Source: Azolla pinnata (lineage: Eukaryota; Streptophyta; Polypodiopsida; Salviniales; Salviniaceae). Taken from it: a stretch of DNA of 53,572 nt. Where the stretch lies: positions 1 to 53,572 of the forward strand of contig JBBBWG010029355.1 of NCBI GenBank assembly GCA_037176905.1, in the 5' to 3' direction. Positions 23,911 to 33,600 of this stretch are shown one piece after another (positions within the stretch are counted from its first letter, which is position 1; the number at the start of each line of letters is the position of its first letter). The translations under genes and the position numbers were made by a program. The notes below the pieces were generated by a model, which worked only from the letters and a program-made list of their open reading frames with translations, was not told the DNA's origin and did no database searches.

Positions 23911-23956
23911 CGCGAAGCAAGCTGCGCTGCGGCTGCTGCTGCTTCTTCTGTTCGTT

Positions 23957-24006
23957 GGACGAAGAAGAAGAAGAAGAAGAAGAAGAAGAAGAAGACGAAG
24001 AAGAAA
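23957..24006. repeat. (GAA)n microsatellite
   Basis: A nearly perfect GAA run on + (CTT on the strand of the PP4R3 gene). It lies just upstream of the telo-box, where plant promoters and 5' UTRs often carry CTT tracts. Confidence 0.9.
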
Positions 24007-24070
24007 AAGGAAGTAACTTTTACTCAGAGATAATAAGAGAACACAACAAAAAGAGTTCAAGACCAAAAAT

Positions 24071-24160
24071 AAGAAGAAGAAGAAGTCACTCTGATTCTGA
24101 AGAAGAAGTGACTCTGATTCTGAAGAAGAAGAAGTGACTCTGATTCTGACTCTCACTCTG
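24071..24160. repeat. Short tandem repeat, about 3 copies of a 23-27 bp unit
   Basis: GAAGAAGAAGTGACTCTGAT plus TCT is repeated about three times from 24071 to 24147, followed by a partial copy (GACTCTCACTCTGAT). Units differ only in the number of GAA triplets and one base. Non-coding, about 275 bp beyond the provisional PP4R3 start. Confidence 0.85.
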
Positions 24161-24293
24161 ATCACAGAGAGCCTTTGCATTCCCCATTCGGACTCATTGA
24201 TTCCTCTCTGGATCGTTCGATAACAAGGCACGTTCGATAGATACGGGAGCTGAGCAAATCGCCAGATCGCATCCGTTCATTGGACAAGGCAGC

Positions 24294-24419
24294 ATGTCGT
24301 GCGAGCAGGAAAAAGGAATCGATCCGATGTCGAGCTCGGCAGCCGGCAAAACATTGGATCGGGCGATGTATTACAAGGGCAGGGTGGGACAAGGGGAGAA
24401 GCTGAAGAGGCATGATTGA
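24294..24419 (+). CDS. Possible short ORF of 41 codons, function unknown
   Basis: An ATG at 24294 opens a frame to TGA 24417-24419. The peptide starts MSCEQEKGIDPMSS and ends MYYKGRVGQGEKLKRHD. The frame stays open upstream to a TGA near 24196 with no earlier ATG. Composition is hydrophilic and basic at the C-terminus; there is no signal peptide or membrane segment and I recognise no family. It would be transcribed divergently from the PP4R3 gene. An open frame this short can occur by chance, so this is weak. Confidence 0.15.
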   Translation: MSCEQEKGIDPMSSSAAGKTLDRAMYYKGRVGQGEKLKRHD

Positions 24420-25234
24420 TGAGATGCAATGGAGGAACGATGAATGGAAAGGGGTCGGCGGCGGCGGGGGGGATTCGCTTCAGCCTAGGCAAGGTAAAAA
24501 GTTGGGTTTGAAATCTGTTTGAAGACCAAAACCCCGAAACCGGCACCATAAAATGAGTTACGCGGGATAATCGAGACACTGACTATATTCTCGACCAGTA
24601 CTCCCAGTACGTTGTTCAACCCTCGGTAGATTGATTGTCGAATCTTGATGCCATCTTCTTCTACTTTACTACCTTGGCATGTCAAAGCTGTCGAGTTCGC
24701 TGAGCATCTTCGAGGATCGCCCAAGCTCGTCAACTCCATGTGCCTCAGTAAAAATGCGAGCACTTTGTCGATCAACGCCAACATGCCGAGATTTTATACC
24801 TCTTGTTATGATCATCTCCCTCCCTCTCTCTCTCTCTCTCCCTCTCACACACACACATACACAAAGCAAGGCGATGATGCGGCTCTATGTGGTGTGAAAC
24901 ACCTAATTTCCTTCTCGTTGTCACAATTGGCTCAAAGTTATTCATTGACCGCTTTGTTGAAGTGATCCTTCAATAGCCTATTGACTCATATGGCTTCACA
25001 TGTAGCCACAATTACGATCAATACTCTCTAAAACATAGTATTGATCGTTAGTCTTGAACCCTCTACTCTCCCTTAATGATCAAACGAGAAGACTTCATGA
25101 GATCGCTCCCATTCAAACGAGAAGACAAAGCAAGATGTAGGCCTTTGATAGGATGCATTGCCAATCTCAATCGACAATCATATAATGCTCGAGTTGAATC
25201 AATTAAGTAACGATTGTAATTGAGTGAGATGTTC
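24420..25234. other. Intergenic DNA without a recognised gene
   Basis: Contains a short Gly/Ala-rich open frame near 24444, a CT run followed by a CA run (about 24820-24863) and A/T-rich sequence. The 24960-25180 part repeats words such as AAACGAGAAGAC and may belong to the same decayed retroelement as the adjacent fragment, but I could not identify LTR ends. Confidence 0.5.
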
Positions 25235-25600
25235 CATTGACATATTTATTGAAATATACTGTTTCACACACATCTTGTTGGCGAAACCTATTCTTCACAT
25301 CTAGCTAGTGGAAATTTGTCACTTCGATCGTTCCTATCATCCTTATGACTATCAATTTTGCTCGCTAGGAAAAGTGTCCGACTCATAACGAAATGCTGCA
25401 GGTCTATGTATTACGCTTGGCTACCAATCAAACTGTAAATTGGTTGATAGAGTTGTCAACATTGAGATTGACCTTCTATATAGATAAACAATTCATTGGC
25501 TTCTTTTTCTACCCCAATCATGGAACAAGATCCCATATGCTGTTTTTCTTTACCATATTCGTGGCTTGAAACAAACTTCCATTCCTTATGATATGATACA
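25235..25600 (-). pseudogene. Decayed Ty1/copia reverse transcriptase fragment
   Basis: Read on -, one frame interrupted by several stops keeps landmarks of the copia reverse transcriptase in the expected order. KNSIWDLVP (WDLVP at 25521-25535) is followed by a degraded stretch resembling K..PM.C..IYKV, then LVAKRNT, then IVIRMIGTIEVTNFH and LDVKNRF (near 25279-25305), then CETVYFNKYVNG. Family members read approximately NTWDLVP..KGKKP...KW.YK, LVAKG, and MDVK.AFL.G. It is old and non-functional. No LTRs or other intact pol domains were recognised. Confidence 0.7.
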
Positions 25601-25605
25601 TTTAA

Positions 25606-25872
25606 CTAATAGTAAGCTCTTTGAGGATATACAAGATTTTCCTTTTGTACCCTTTTTGGCATTCTTGGTAGATTACATATTGTTGTCGCACCCGAATAGG
25701 ATGCGTGGAGCCATTTTCTGCTTCTAGGCTTTTCTCTGCGAGCTCTTAGCTTTCGAAACCGTTCTTGATTACTTGGCACATGGTCGGAGGCTTGCACATC
25801 GGCTCCGTAGTCGTCTTCGATACCATTGTCAGCAGAGTTAATTTGTTGATCTCTCTCTTTTCCTCTCGACAA
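25606..25872 (-). pseudogene. Hydrophilic ORF, possibly the pol linker of the same copia remnant
   Basis: An 88-residue open frame directly upstream, on the same strand, of the decayed reverse transcriptase. It is charged and low in hydrophobics (GKERDQQINSADNGIEDDYG; then RKLRARREKPRSRKW). This composition and position fit the variable linker between integrase and reverse transcriptase in copia polyproteins. The assignment is inferred from position; I see no domain in it. It could also be a chance ORF. Confidence 0.35.
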
Positions 25873-26063
25873 CTCTCTTTACAGTCGCCGAGCTCGTCGA
25901 ACAAATACTTTGCATATTGATGCTGTCGATTTCATTTCGCATGTCACCAACGCTGCTGATCGCATGCTGTCAAAAATCTCACAATGCTGTCGATGCAGAG
26001 ATTCGGCATAGAGATATTCCCAAACAGAGTCATTCCATGCTTCCACCTTCTCCCTGAATGGTC

Positions 26064-29003
26064 TCAGTACAGTTCGTGCTCGATCATCGAGTCGGCGAAT
26101 ATGTTAGACATGAAGACATAGGTTCCAGCATGCTGGTTACCCAAGCTTCGAGCGCAAGCAAATGCCTTCCTTCCCAGCTGCACATCCCCATACTTCTGGC
26201 AAGCACTCATGACAGTATGCCATGTTGCAAGGTTGGGTTCAAAGGGCATCTCCTCCATCAAGGGCACAATCTCATCTAATCGCCCTGCTCGCCCCAGCAG
26301 ATCAATCGTGCAACTATAGTGTTTCATGTTCGGGGCAATGCCAGCCTCTTTCCTCATCCTCTCGAACAACGATCGCCCTTTGTCCACGAGTCCGGAATGC
26401 CGACAAACAGAGAGTAGGCTAAGCCACGTGATTTCGTTCGGCTCCAAGCCCTCCTCCTGCATCCTGCTACACAAACTGAAAACTAGCCTGCTCTTCCCAT
26501 GGCGAGCATATCCGGTGGATAATGCATTCCATGCCACGAGATCCTTCTTCTTCATCGAATCGAAAACCTGCCATGAATCCTCCATGCTTCCGCATCTGCT
26601 GTACATGTCGATCAAACTCGTCGCGAGACTCACCTCCTCCGCCTCCTCCAGAGATTCTGCTCCATGAATTTGACTGTGCAGTCGCTTCCCAATTTGAAGC
26701 GCCGCCCTGCTCCCGCACAAGTTCAACAAGTTAGCGAGAATCGAGCTATTGGGTGCGCTAGCTTGTTCTTTCATTTTTGCATAGGCTCTGAAAGCCTCTT
26801 CAGTTTCTTCTTGTTCCACGCACCCATGTATGAGTGTACTCCAAGAGAACTCATCGGGACAAAAACCTTCTTGTTGCATCTGTTCAAAACAGTTAACTGC
26901 ATCATCGATCAGCCCTTGTTCCACAAACCCATGGATAAGCGTGTTCCAAGAAACCACATCATGTATGAGTACCTGCTCAAACACACAGCATGCTTCCGCA
27001 AGTAATCCTAACTTAGCATACATATCTACTAACGAGTTCCCAGCCAATCTATCAATATCGATCCCATGTTTGGCCATCTCAGTGTGAATTTGTTGACCCA
27101 TGTCAATGTTCCCTAGACTGCTACACGATTGCAATCCACAAACAAACGTGACAGCATCTGGATACACACCCTTCGACTTCATTCGTTCAAAACATTGAAG
27201 GGCTTTTGCCCCAAGGCCAAGATTTGCATATCCTTGTATCAGCGCAGTCCAGGCTACTGCGTCATGGGTAGGGAACCTGTTCAAAACATCTTCTGCTTCT
27301 GCAAGCGAGTAGCACTTCACGTACAAATCAACCAACATATTACGGATAACAGCATCTCCTTCCATGCCCTGTTTAATTATACTGGAATGTAAAGTGTATC
27401 CTATTTGTATATCTCCTAGGCAGCAACAGGCTTTCAATGTGGATATATACGTGCTAATACTTGGAGATATTTGCTCTACTTGCATGAGCTTGAAATATTT
27501 AATCCCTTCCTCGTACAGCTCATGTTCGACGTATCCAGAAATCAATATATTCCATGTGACTACGTCTTGTGGCCCATCAAATAGAGATTGAGCTTCCACT
27601 AGCGAACCCCATCTGACATAGGCTTCCGCCAGACTTCCGACGACAGCGGTATCTCTTTCGAATCCTCTCCTTACAATTTCGATGTGGATTTCTTGACCTT
27701 TGTGCCTGGACTCTACAGAATCACAAGCTTTCAAGGTGCCAATAAACGTGACCGAATTGGGAGAGACTCCTTCATGTTGCATATCCTGTAAACAATCCAA
27801 AGCTTCCTCGTGACACCCATACTCAGCATACCCAGTGATGAGACTGGTCCACAAGACAACATCGTGAAGTGGCATCCCATCAAACACATGCCGTGCCTCC
27901 ACAAGGAATCCGAGTTTAGTATACATTTCCACCAAGCTACTGCCGATATACGGATCTGCTTCCAAACCCCGAAGGCAACATTCAGCATGAAACATCTGAC
28001 CACCTTCGATAGCTCCGGTCTGGATGCATGCTTTCAAAGTGGCCACGAACGTAGCTGCATCTGAAAGCACGACACCTTCTGCCTTCATTTCCTGGCAGCA
28101 CTCCAGGGCTTTTTCTGCATTCCCATGTTCAGCATACCCTGCAAGAAGCGAATTCCATAACATGACATCTCGACTAGACATCTCACTGAACACGTCTTGT
28201 GCTTGGAGTAACGATCCACATTTGGCATACATGCCCACCAAAGCACTTGCAACTGAAGGAACATTTTCATATCCATGCATGGAAATATCTGCATGGAGCT
28301 GATGGCCCGCATCGATGGCTTTCAAGCTACCACAAGCCTTCAAACCACGAACATACATGATAGAATTGGGGCGAATACCATCTTCTTGCATGAGGTTGAA
28401 ACATTCTAGTGATTCTTCAGGAAATCCATGATAGAAAAAGCCTGTAGCCAGAGCTCCCCACGAGAAGATGTCCCGAGTATGCAAACCATCAAACACTGCC
28501 TGTGAATCCAAAAGCAAACCGCATTTAGAGTACATATCGAGCAGCGTATTTCCAACGGAAAGGTCATTCTCGATCCCCTTCATGGTGACTTCGGCATGAA
28601 AATCTTGGCCATTCTTTATGAGCCTGAGCCGAGTACAAGCTTTGAGCAGCGCCATGAAAGTGAACTTGCCAGGGCACACATCCTCATCCATCATTTCTTG
28701 GTACAAGTCCATGGCATTCTGCCATTGGTCGATCCCATTGAACCCCTGCATGAGAGAGGTCCAAGAATGCTCGTTGCGGAAGGGCAGCTTCCCGAAGACG
28801 CGTCGAGCATCGGTTAGGCTCCCGCAATCGACGAACAAGGGCACGAGGAAGTTGCCGAGGCTGTGGTGCGTGTCCAGGCCCCACCGGCAAACATGGAGAT
28901 ACGAAACGTGGGCGCTGTCCAACAGCTTCTCATCCCTGCATTCCTGCAGAGCGGAGACGAAAGCATCTATGGAGTCCAAGGATTCCACGCCCCCTAACAG
29001 CAT
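26064..29003 (-). CDS. PLS-class pentatricopeptide repeat protein, E-type without DYW
   Basis: A single uninterrupted 979-codon frame, intronless as usual for PLS-class PPR genes. These proteins bind organellar RNA and act in C-to-U editing, splicing or cleavage; the target here is unknown. The repeats cover almost the whole protein, roughly 25 or more, with recurring VGNTLLDMYSKCGLL, VVWTSLITGYAEYGCHEEAL and TFV..LKAC cores. The end (HYSCTIDLLGRAGRLDEIVP, then TWHTVMSACQKYGDVQLG, then AGTYVFMSNIFAD) is an E1-like motif. The frame stops soon after, so E2 and DYW are missing. The start is the first ATG after an in-frame stop at 29067-29069. The N-terminus is not a clear transit peptide, so organelle targeting is assumed from the family. 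Base composition is more even than in the neighbouring introns. Confidence 0.93.
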   Translation of the reverse strand: MLLGGVESLDSIDAFVSALQECRDEKLLDSAHVSYLHVCRWGLDTHHSLGNFLVPLFVDCGSLTDARRVFGKLPFRNEHSWTSLMQGFNGIDQWQNAMDLYQEMMDEDVCPGKFTFMALLKACTRLRLIKNGQDFHAEVTMKGIENDLSVGNTLLDMYSKCGLLLDSQAVFDGLHTRDIFSWGALATGFFYHGFPEESLECFNLMQEDGIRPNSIMYVRGLKACGSLKAIDAGHQLHADISMHGYENVPSVASALVGMYAKCGSLLQAQDVFSEMSSRDVMLWNSLLAGYAEHGNAEKALECCQEMKAEGVVLSDAATFVATLKACIQTGAIEGGQMFHAECCLRGLEADPYIGSSLVEMYTKLGFLVEARHVFDGMPLHDVVLWTSLITGYAEYGCHEEALDCLQDMQHEGVSPNSVTFIGTLKACDSVESRHKGQEIHIEIVRRGFERDTAVVGSLAEAYVRWGSLVEAQSLFDGPQDVVTWNILISGYVEHELYEEGIKYFKLMQVEQISPSISTYISTLKACCCLGDIQIGYTLHSSIIKQGMEGDAVIRNMLVDLYVKCYSLAEAEDVLNRFPTHDAVAWTALIQGYANLGLGAKALQCFERMKSKGVYPDAVTFVCGLQSCSSLGNIDMGQQIHTEMAKHGIDIDRLAGNSLVDMYAKLGLLAEACCVFEQVLIHDVVSWNTLIHGFVEQGLIDDAVNCFEQMQQEGFCPDEFSWSTLIHGCVEQEETEEAFRAYAKMKEQASAPNSSILANLLNLCGSRAALQIGKRLHSQIHGAESLEEAEEVSLATSLIDMYSRCGSMEDSWQVFDSMKKKDLVAWNALSTGYARHGKSRLVFSLCSRMQEEGLEPNEITWLSLLSVCRHSGLVDKGRSLFERMRKEAGIAPNMKHYSCTIDLLGRAGRLDEIVPLMEEMPFEPNLATWHTVMSACQKYGDVQLGRKAFACARSLGNQHAGTYVFMSNIFADSMIEHELY

Positions 29004-29323
29004 GATGAGGATGAGGATGATGACGAGGGAGGATGACCACTGCGCGGCGATGTGAAGCGAGTGGCGTTACAGTCGATGGCCCTGCACCCAAGAGCAGGTT
29101 GCCCGGGTGAAAAGCGAGGGCCATAGCCGCGGGTGCGCAGATCGAATCGGCAGGAACAGAGGGAGCGAGGCATCATCGCTCGTCTGCAGGCAGAGCGCCA
29201 TAGCCAGAGATAGAAAGAAACAGAGGCTCTTCTCTGTATTTTTTTTCTTCATCATCAGCATCACCAAACCGAGCCCTCACTTGACATCTCTGAATGAAAA
29301 CTACCATGACAATTTTTTTACAG

Positions 29324-29470
29324 TTTAGGGTTTAGGTTTTAGGGTTCAGGGTTTGGACTTTAGGGTTTGGACTTTAGGTTTTAGGGTTCAGGGTTTGGAC
29401 TTTAGGGTTTAGGGTTCAGTGTTTGGACTTTAGGGTTTAGGGTTTAGGGTTTGGAATTTTGGGTTTAAGG
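29324..29470 (+). repeat. Interstitial telomere-like array, 21 heptamers of TTTAGGG type
   Basis: Twenty-one consecutive heptamers lie in perfect 7-nt register. Nine are exact TTTAGGG; the rest are single or double variants (TTTAGGT, TTCAGGG, TTTGGAC, TTCAGTG, TTTGGAA, TTTTGGG, TTTAAGG). A block of six heptamers beginning TTTAGGT TTTAGGG is repeated, which gives some higher-order order. It sits about 320 bp upstream of the PPR start; on that gene's strand it reads CCCTAAA. Confidence 0.95.
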
Positions 29471-30479
29471 CTCGTGAAGTTGCATATGTTTCGAGGAAAT
29501 GTTCTTCGGATTAAGTTGTTGTTAACGAGGAATATGTTCTGCTCCGTTGATGTAACGAGATATAGCATCGTTGCAGCTCCTCGCAGCAAATTGCCCCCAA
29601 ATATCAAATGATTTGCATGAATGCCGAGTCCTCGATCCTGCGGCGGAGCGAGGCGACGAGCCTACTGGCACGCGATGACATGTGAAATGGCCATTGTGCT
29701 ACTGCTAAACTAACTCGGTTCGGGAATTCGCACCCCGATCTTCGATGCACTCTGAACTGGCCATTGTCTGACCTTTCCTTTAGATCGTGTGTTTTTCCAT
29801 ATAGCCATCCGAGTCGTTGACGTGACGAGGGGCGCCTCCTCGAAGCTCTGCTTATTGCTCGGCGAATCTCCTTCACGCAAGTTCCATGTTTACGGACCAG
29901 AGGCCATCAAGTTCGAAAGCCGGCATCGAACGTGAATTGTTCCGATAATTCTAGCACGGTGTACTGCGACTCCAACTCGTCGATACTCGTTGCTCACATC
30001 TGCGACGTGCATTGGCAACATGCGCCCAAAGACACCCTCGTCAAAGGATGCATTCAATCCATGGATCGCCCGCAACATAAAGAAATGGATCGTCTCCATC
30101 GGTCAGACAGCCGATTCTTCGAATCCAGATCGACACGTTCGAATCCGAATCTACATTGCCCATTGCATTATTTCCTCGGACATTTTCAGGAAAACTGTCT
30201 GATATAACAGATACACAGTTTCTTAACCACAACATGAATATGACAATCGGATTATTTGCAACCGAGGGGTCAAGATTTCAGTGGTTGCTGCTGATACATG
30301 AACGTGCATGTCACCCACATACCCATCATCCATCCATGCGCATCCACATCACTCTTACACATGACAACTTATCCCCATCCAAAAAGAAATTAGAGGCTCC
30401 AAAAGCTTCAAAAGAAGAACCAAGAAAAGGTTCAACATTTCCACTTCAAATGTAGAAAATCGCCCACAAAGCTTTGGCT
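29471..30479. other. Intergenic region between divergent PPR and PnsB1 genes
   Basis: No gene was recognised. Open frames on both strands are short, arginine-rich or featureless. It must contain the PnsB1 promoter, and with the array to its left also part of the PPR upstream region. I could not place a convincing TATA box. Confidence 0.5.
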
Positions 30480-30591
30480 ATGGCCATGGCTTCCCCAATG
30501 GCGCTTCATCCCCCGTTCTCGTGCCTCAATCGATCGACGCTGTCGTCCAGGTTAGTCCAAGTATACACTCCTCCTTGCCTGCTCCTCCTCC

Positions 30592-30622
<31 letters not shown>

Positions 30623-33600
30623 TCGCACAGTAGCGATCACAGCATCAGCTGCTTTATGAATCCGTTCACTGCATTGATTCATGGTTCTTGTCCAAAAAAC
30701 ATGGGCCATGAAAACCAGAGAACCGAAGCTGGGGAGAACCGGATCCGACCCATCCAGCTCTCTGGTGTTCCCCGTCGATGTGGGGCGAGGAAGAGGAGGA
30801 GGAGGAGAACCTCTGAGAAGAGATGTGAGCGTCTATGCCGGCAAGAAGAAAAGCAAGCCATGGTTAGACCCTTTCAACTATGGCGATGATCCGAGGATAA
30901 CGAATGGTGACTTGTTCGGCAGCGGCGGGTTACAAGATCCGGAGCCCCCCACGTACCCGGTAGACCCTACGGATGAGTACGGATTCCTAGACTTCCCAGA
31001 GAAGTATAACTTGGAGATGGTGAACCTGCCACTGCTTACGAGGAAAGATGTTCGGAAGTGCTGTGTCTTGGTCACGGGCGGGGTCTATGAGAACTTGTTG
31101 TTCTTTCCTGTGATACAACTGCTCAAAGATCGTTACCCTGGCGTAGAGATCGATGTTGTTGCGAACGAGAGAGGAAAACAGACATACGAGATGAACAAGA
31201 ACGTGAAGTATGCTTGGGTGTATGATGTTGATGCCCAATTTGTCGAGCCTTCCGAGTATCTAGAGTTTGTGGGAAAACTTAAGGTCAGTTCGAGGTACAA
31301 GATCTGTAAATGTACATTTCTATGGTTTCTTTCTTGTCGCATTTGATGGAACTTCTTAAGGGGTTTAAAAGCGTTAAGAGTGGGAGCATTAAACCTGTCA
31401 ATTAGCTACTTTAAATATAGCAGCTGATAAAGCAATTCTAAAAGCTATATGAGAATGGGAAGACAACCTCAGTTAATTAGATATTTCATAGCTACTTCAT
31501 TATCCCAGACAAGCTATCAGCGCTCCCATTCTCATGCTTTCACACATGAACCTGTTCATAAAAACTATAAGGCGAATGCAATACCTCTTCTACCCATTTG
31601 CATAATGCCAGAATCATGACAATGATATTCCGTGGTTAATGAGATCAATATGTGTAAGGCTGAAGTAGTAGTAATTGTTCTACCAGCTCAACTGATCATG
31701 TAATCATGTGAATGTAGAGAACCAATCCCTTAAGCGATGAAATTGGCAAGTGCATGGTTAGCGCAGTAATTTCAAACCTGGATGGAAGTCAAGTGCCACT
31801 AAAAAATTACAGTTTATGAAACATTCCTTGATACACATTTAAGCCCCTACCAGGCATAGTTCATACCGTTTACGATGCTCACGTGTTTCATTAATTGCAA
31901 TCAATTATTGCTGCAGAATGAGTATTATGACATGATAGTCTCTACGCGGCTTTCTGGTTTTGGCCATTCCATGACTCTGTGGTTAACGGCTGCTCGAGAC
32001 AAGATTGCATATGTATATCCGAATGTGAATGCAGCAGGATCAGGGATCTTTCTCTTAGATTATGCAAAAGCTCCGCGATTGAATCTTGCCGAGGGTGGAT
32101 ATCACATGTATGCTTAAAATTTATCCTTTTCTCAAGTATTGGTGCAGAATTACTCCTCTTTTAATGTCTATTCATGGGGTTTCCGCTTGGCAATGGACTG
32201 CAGGTACACAGAGCTCATCGAGATTTTAAAGAACCCACAGCCTGATGTACCTATGGTAGATGTAAAGCCGCTCGAAGTTGGAATCTCGAAAAGACTTCAG
32301 AGTTTCGTGCAGGAGAAATACGTTCAGGAGGACCTAAATAGAGGAGAGTTCTTGGTCTTTCATGGCATCGAATCAGTGTCCAGAGCCTCGATGCGATCTA
32401 GTGGAGATCCAGACAGTTTGCTCCCATTGGAGTTATGGGCTGAGATAGCTCAATCGACAAGGTTTATAAAACTGCAACCGAATCTAAATGCTGGATAAGT
32501 TATGCTGATTGTATGAAACGTTTAAGCTAGCTTGAGCAGTAAGGTGTATAAAACTGAAACCAATTCTAACTATCAGATAAAAGATGTAGATCGTGTGAAA
32601 TGTTGAAGTTAGCTCAATATGTAGATTATGGACTGAGATTATTCAATTGGAAAGGCGTATAAAACTGGAACCAAATCTGAATGTTCGATAAGATCCGTAG
32701 ACTGTGTGAAATGTTGAAGCTAGCTCGACATGCAGATTATTGGCTGAACTGATAGGTGTATAAAACTGGAACTAAATCTAAATGTCAGGTAAGATTTGTA
32801 GATTGTGTGAAATGTTGATGCTTTAAATGATGGAAGAATGCATGCTATTTAATAAAACTCTGCTTATCTTTTTTTAAGGGGCGTTTTTATAGCTCTTTGG
32901 TTCTACATTTTGTCCATGCAGATCCAGATGGGTGGTTGTGGTACCATTCGAGCCCGACAAGGAGCGTGTGAAACGTGTGCTTGGGGATGAAGCAAAGGTT
33001 CTTTTTATTACCACCCCGGGTCAGGTACATTAAAAGCTCCTCTTGTTACATCTCAGTTTCTGCTTTAGAAAGAATACCCATTTAATGAGAATGCCCTATT
33101 CTCAGTCCACTTTGTGACCAATCCATGCACTCTAATGAGTAGAGATTATAGACATGTACATTAAAAACATCCTGTTAAATTTTTGGCTTTAAAATCACAA
33201 AGAAGGTCCTGGAAGAGATGATATGTATGTATGTATGTACGTATACATGCATGCATGTATCTTATGTATGTGTCTGTGTGTGCATGCATCTGTCACACTG
33301 TATCCCTCTGATGGGGTGGAACATCGCAATGTGGGCAAACTAATCAGGCTTCCTTAACCTGGACCAGTCTTACCATTAGGGATGCATGTATCTTATGTAT
33401 GTGTCTGTGTGTGCATGCATGTGTGTCACATTGTATCCCTCTGATAGGGTGGAACATCATACTGTGGGTAAGCTAATCAGGCTTCCTTAACCTGGACCAG
33501 TCTAATATGCATCTTCTTTGTAAAGAAATCCCAAATGTGTACTCTGCAGATAATTGGATGTGGTTCTGGCAACATAGTAGGCATCACGTTTTGAATTGGG

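Noticed and set aside
28618..29055. Several + frames over the PPR gene
   Set aside because: Shadows of the 979-codon minus-strand frame, with no motifs of their own.
30474..30659. Start of PnsB1 at TTG 30474
   Set aside because: The first ATG of that frame is at 30480; TTG initiation is not expected in a plant nuclear gene.
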